NCBI GenBank assembly: GCA_011389605.1
Contig: JAABTZ010000203.1
Location: forward strand, 1 to 6,228
Reading direction: 5' to 3'
Source: Desulfobacteraceae bacterium
GTDB taxonomy: Bacteria > Desulfobacterota > Desulfobacteria > Desulfobacterales > Desulfosalsimonadaceae
Length of the DNA: 6,228 nt
Under the pieces are notes generated by a model. That model made no database searches. It saw only the letters and a list, made by a program, of their open reading frames with translations, and was not told where the DNA came from. The position numbers were made by a program, and so were the translations under genes. Below, piece after piece: positions 5,767 through 6,228 of the stretch (the stretch's first letter is position 1; every line of letters starts with the position of its first letter).

Positions 5767-6228
5767 CTATAATTTTTCCATTAATGACTTTGCTAAATCC
5801 CTGCCCATTGCAAATGCCCTTTCCATTGATTCATTATCCTCTTTAACCTTTCCCTTATCAAAAATTTTAAATATTGCCTGTTCTCCAGTTATCTTATATC
5901 CAAGCGCTTCCATTGGGAGTCTCATGGCTTCAAGGGTAAATCCCATATTTTTCTTGTTTTCTTGTTCACATACTGCAACCAAGAAAGCGTTCCGGCCTTG
6001 GCCGGCCAACTGACTTGACCATGCTCTGGGCCGGCGATTTTCAAAATTGTAAAAACAGTAGAGCCGGTCAATAAATGCCTTCATCCAGGAAGTAATGTTA
6101 TAGTTGTGAGTAGGAGAAACCAGAACAAGACCTTTTGAATCAATGATCCGGCTGTAGATTAAAGACATTCCATCATTTAATCCGGTGCAGATTTTATCCT
6201 TTCTGCACTTTTCACAACCGATACAACC
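5767..6228 (-). CDS. Iron-sulfur flavoprotein / NADPH-dependent FMN reductase family (N-terminus outside window)
   Basis: The reading frame is open to the right edge, so the start and roughly the first 45-50 residues lie outside the window; 153 residues are visible. They begin GCIGCEKCRKDKIC, a CX2CX2CX5C motif like the compact [4Fe-4S] ligand set of Isf-type iron-sulfur flavoproteins. These are flavodoxin-like redox proteins common in strict anaerobes. Downstream are LVLVSPTHNYNITSWMKAFI (34-53) and DRL, the FMN-binding and dimer region of the NADPH-dependent FMN reductase family. An in-frame ATG at 6168 exists but would discard the cysteine motif, and no strong ribosome binding site precedes it. 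Such proteins shuttle electrons and may reduce oxygen, peroxide or small aromatics; the substrate is unknown. It converges on the lipoprotein operon and has its own terminator. Confidence 0.87.
   Translation of the reverse strand, partial: GCIGCEKCRKDKICTGLNDGMSLIYSRIIDSKGLVLVSPTHNYNITSWMKAFIDRLYCFYNFENRRPRAWSSQLAGQGRNAFLVAVCEQENKKNMGFTLEAMRLPMEALGYKITGEQAIFKIFDKGKVKEDNESMERAFAMGRDLAKSLMEKL

Overview
The window reads like chromosomal DNA of an anaerobic, sulfate-reducer-like deltaproteobacterium (Desulfobacterota, possibly Desulfobacterales). This is an inference from gene content: a LUD-domain protein with a cysteine-rich tail, an iron-sulfur flavoprotein with a compact cysteine motif, and a DUF4398 lipoprotein paired with a DUF4398-OmpA lipoprotein. 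Coding codons mostly end in G or C, while the intergenic DNA is AT-rich. No rRNA, tRNA, CRISPR array or insertion sequence is visible.

Layout. Positions 94-729 (minus) encode an XRE-cupin regulator. A regulatory gap of about 200 bp separates it from a divergent LUD/LutC-like gene (927-1571, plus). That gap holds two CCGG-core palindromes centred 21 bp apart and an inverted repeat inside a possible promoter. A zinc-free quinone oxidoreductase (1678-2655, minus) converges on the LUD gene. The next stretch (2656-2984) holds a likely quinone oxidoreductase promoter, a start-less protein-like frame (2775-2924) and a candidate promoter for a ParA-type ATPase (2985-3875, plus). A short frame-broken coding stretch follows ParA (3875-4080).

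After an AT-rich leader with a long imperfect hairpin comes a two-gene envelope operon: a small DUF4398 lipoprotein (4267-4623) and a DUF4398-coiled coil-OmpA lipoprotein (4671-5579). The last gene is an iron-sulfur flavoprotein on the minus strand, cut by the right edge (5767-6228). A convincing intrinsic terminator (5639-5698) serves it, and a weaker one on the plus strand (5716-5739) may serve the lipoprotein operon.

How the parts may work together. The XRE-cupin protein probably senses a small ligand and controls itself and/or the divergent LUD gene. The two lipoproteins probably act together at the outer membrane, with the OmpA domain anchoring to peptidoglycan. ParA has no ParB partner here and lies between two coding remnants, which suggests a decayed or rearranged module. 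No clearly new multi-gene system is evident. The best leads are the regulatory gap, the broken frames around ParA, and the DUF4398 pair with its structured leader.
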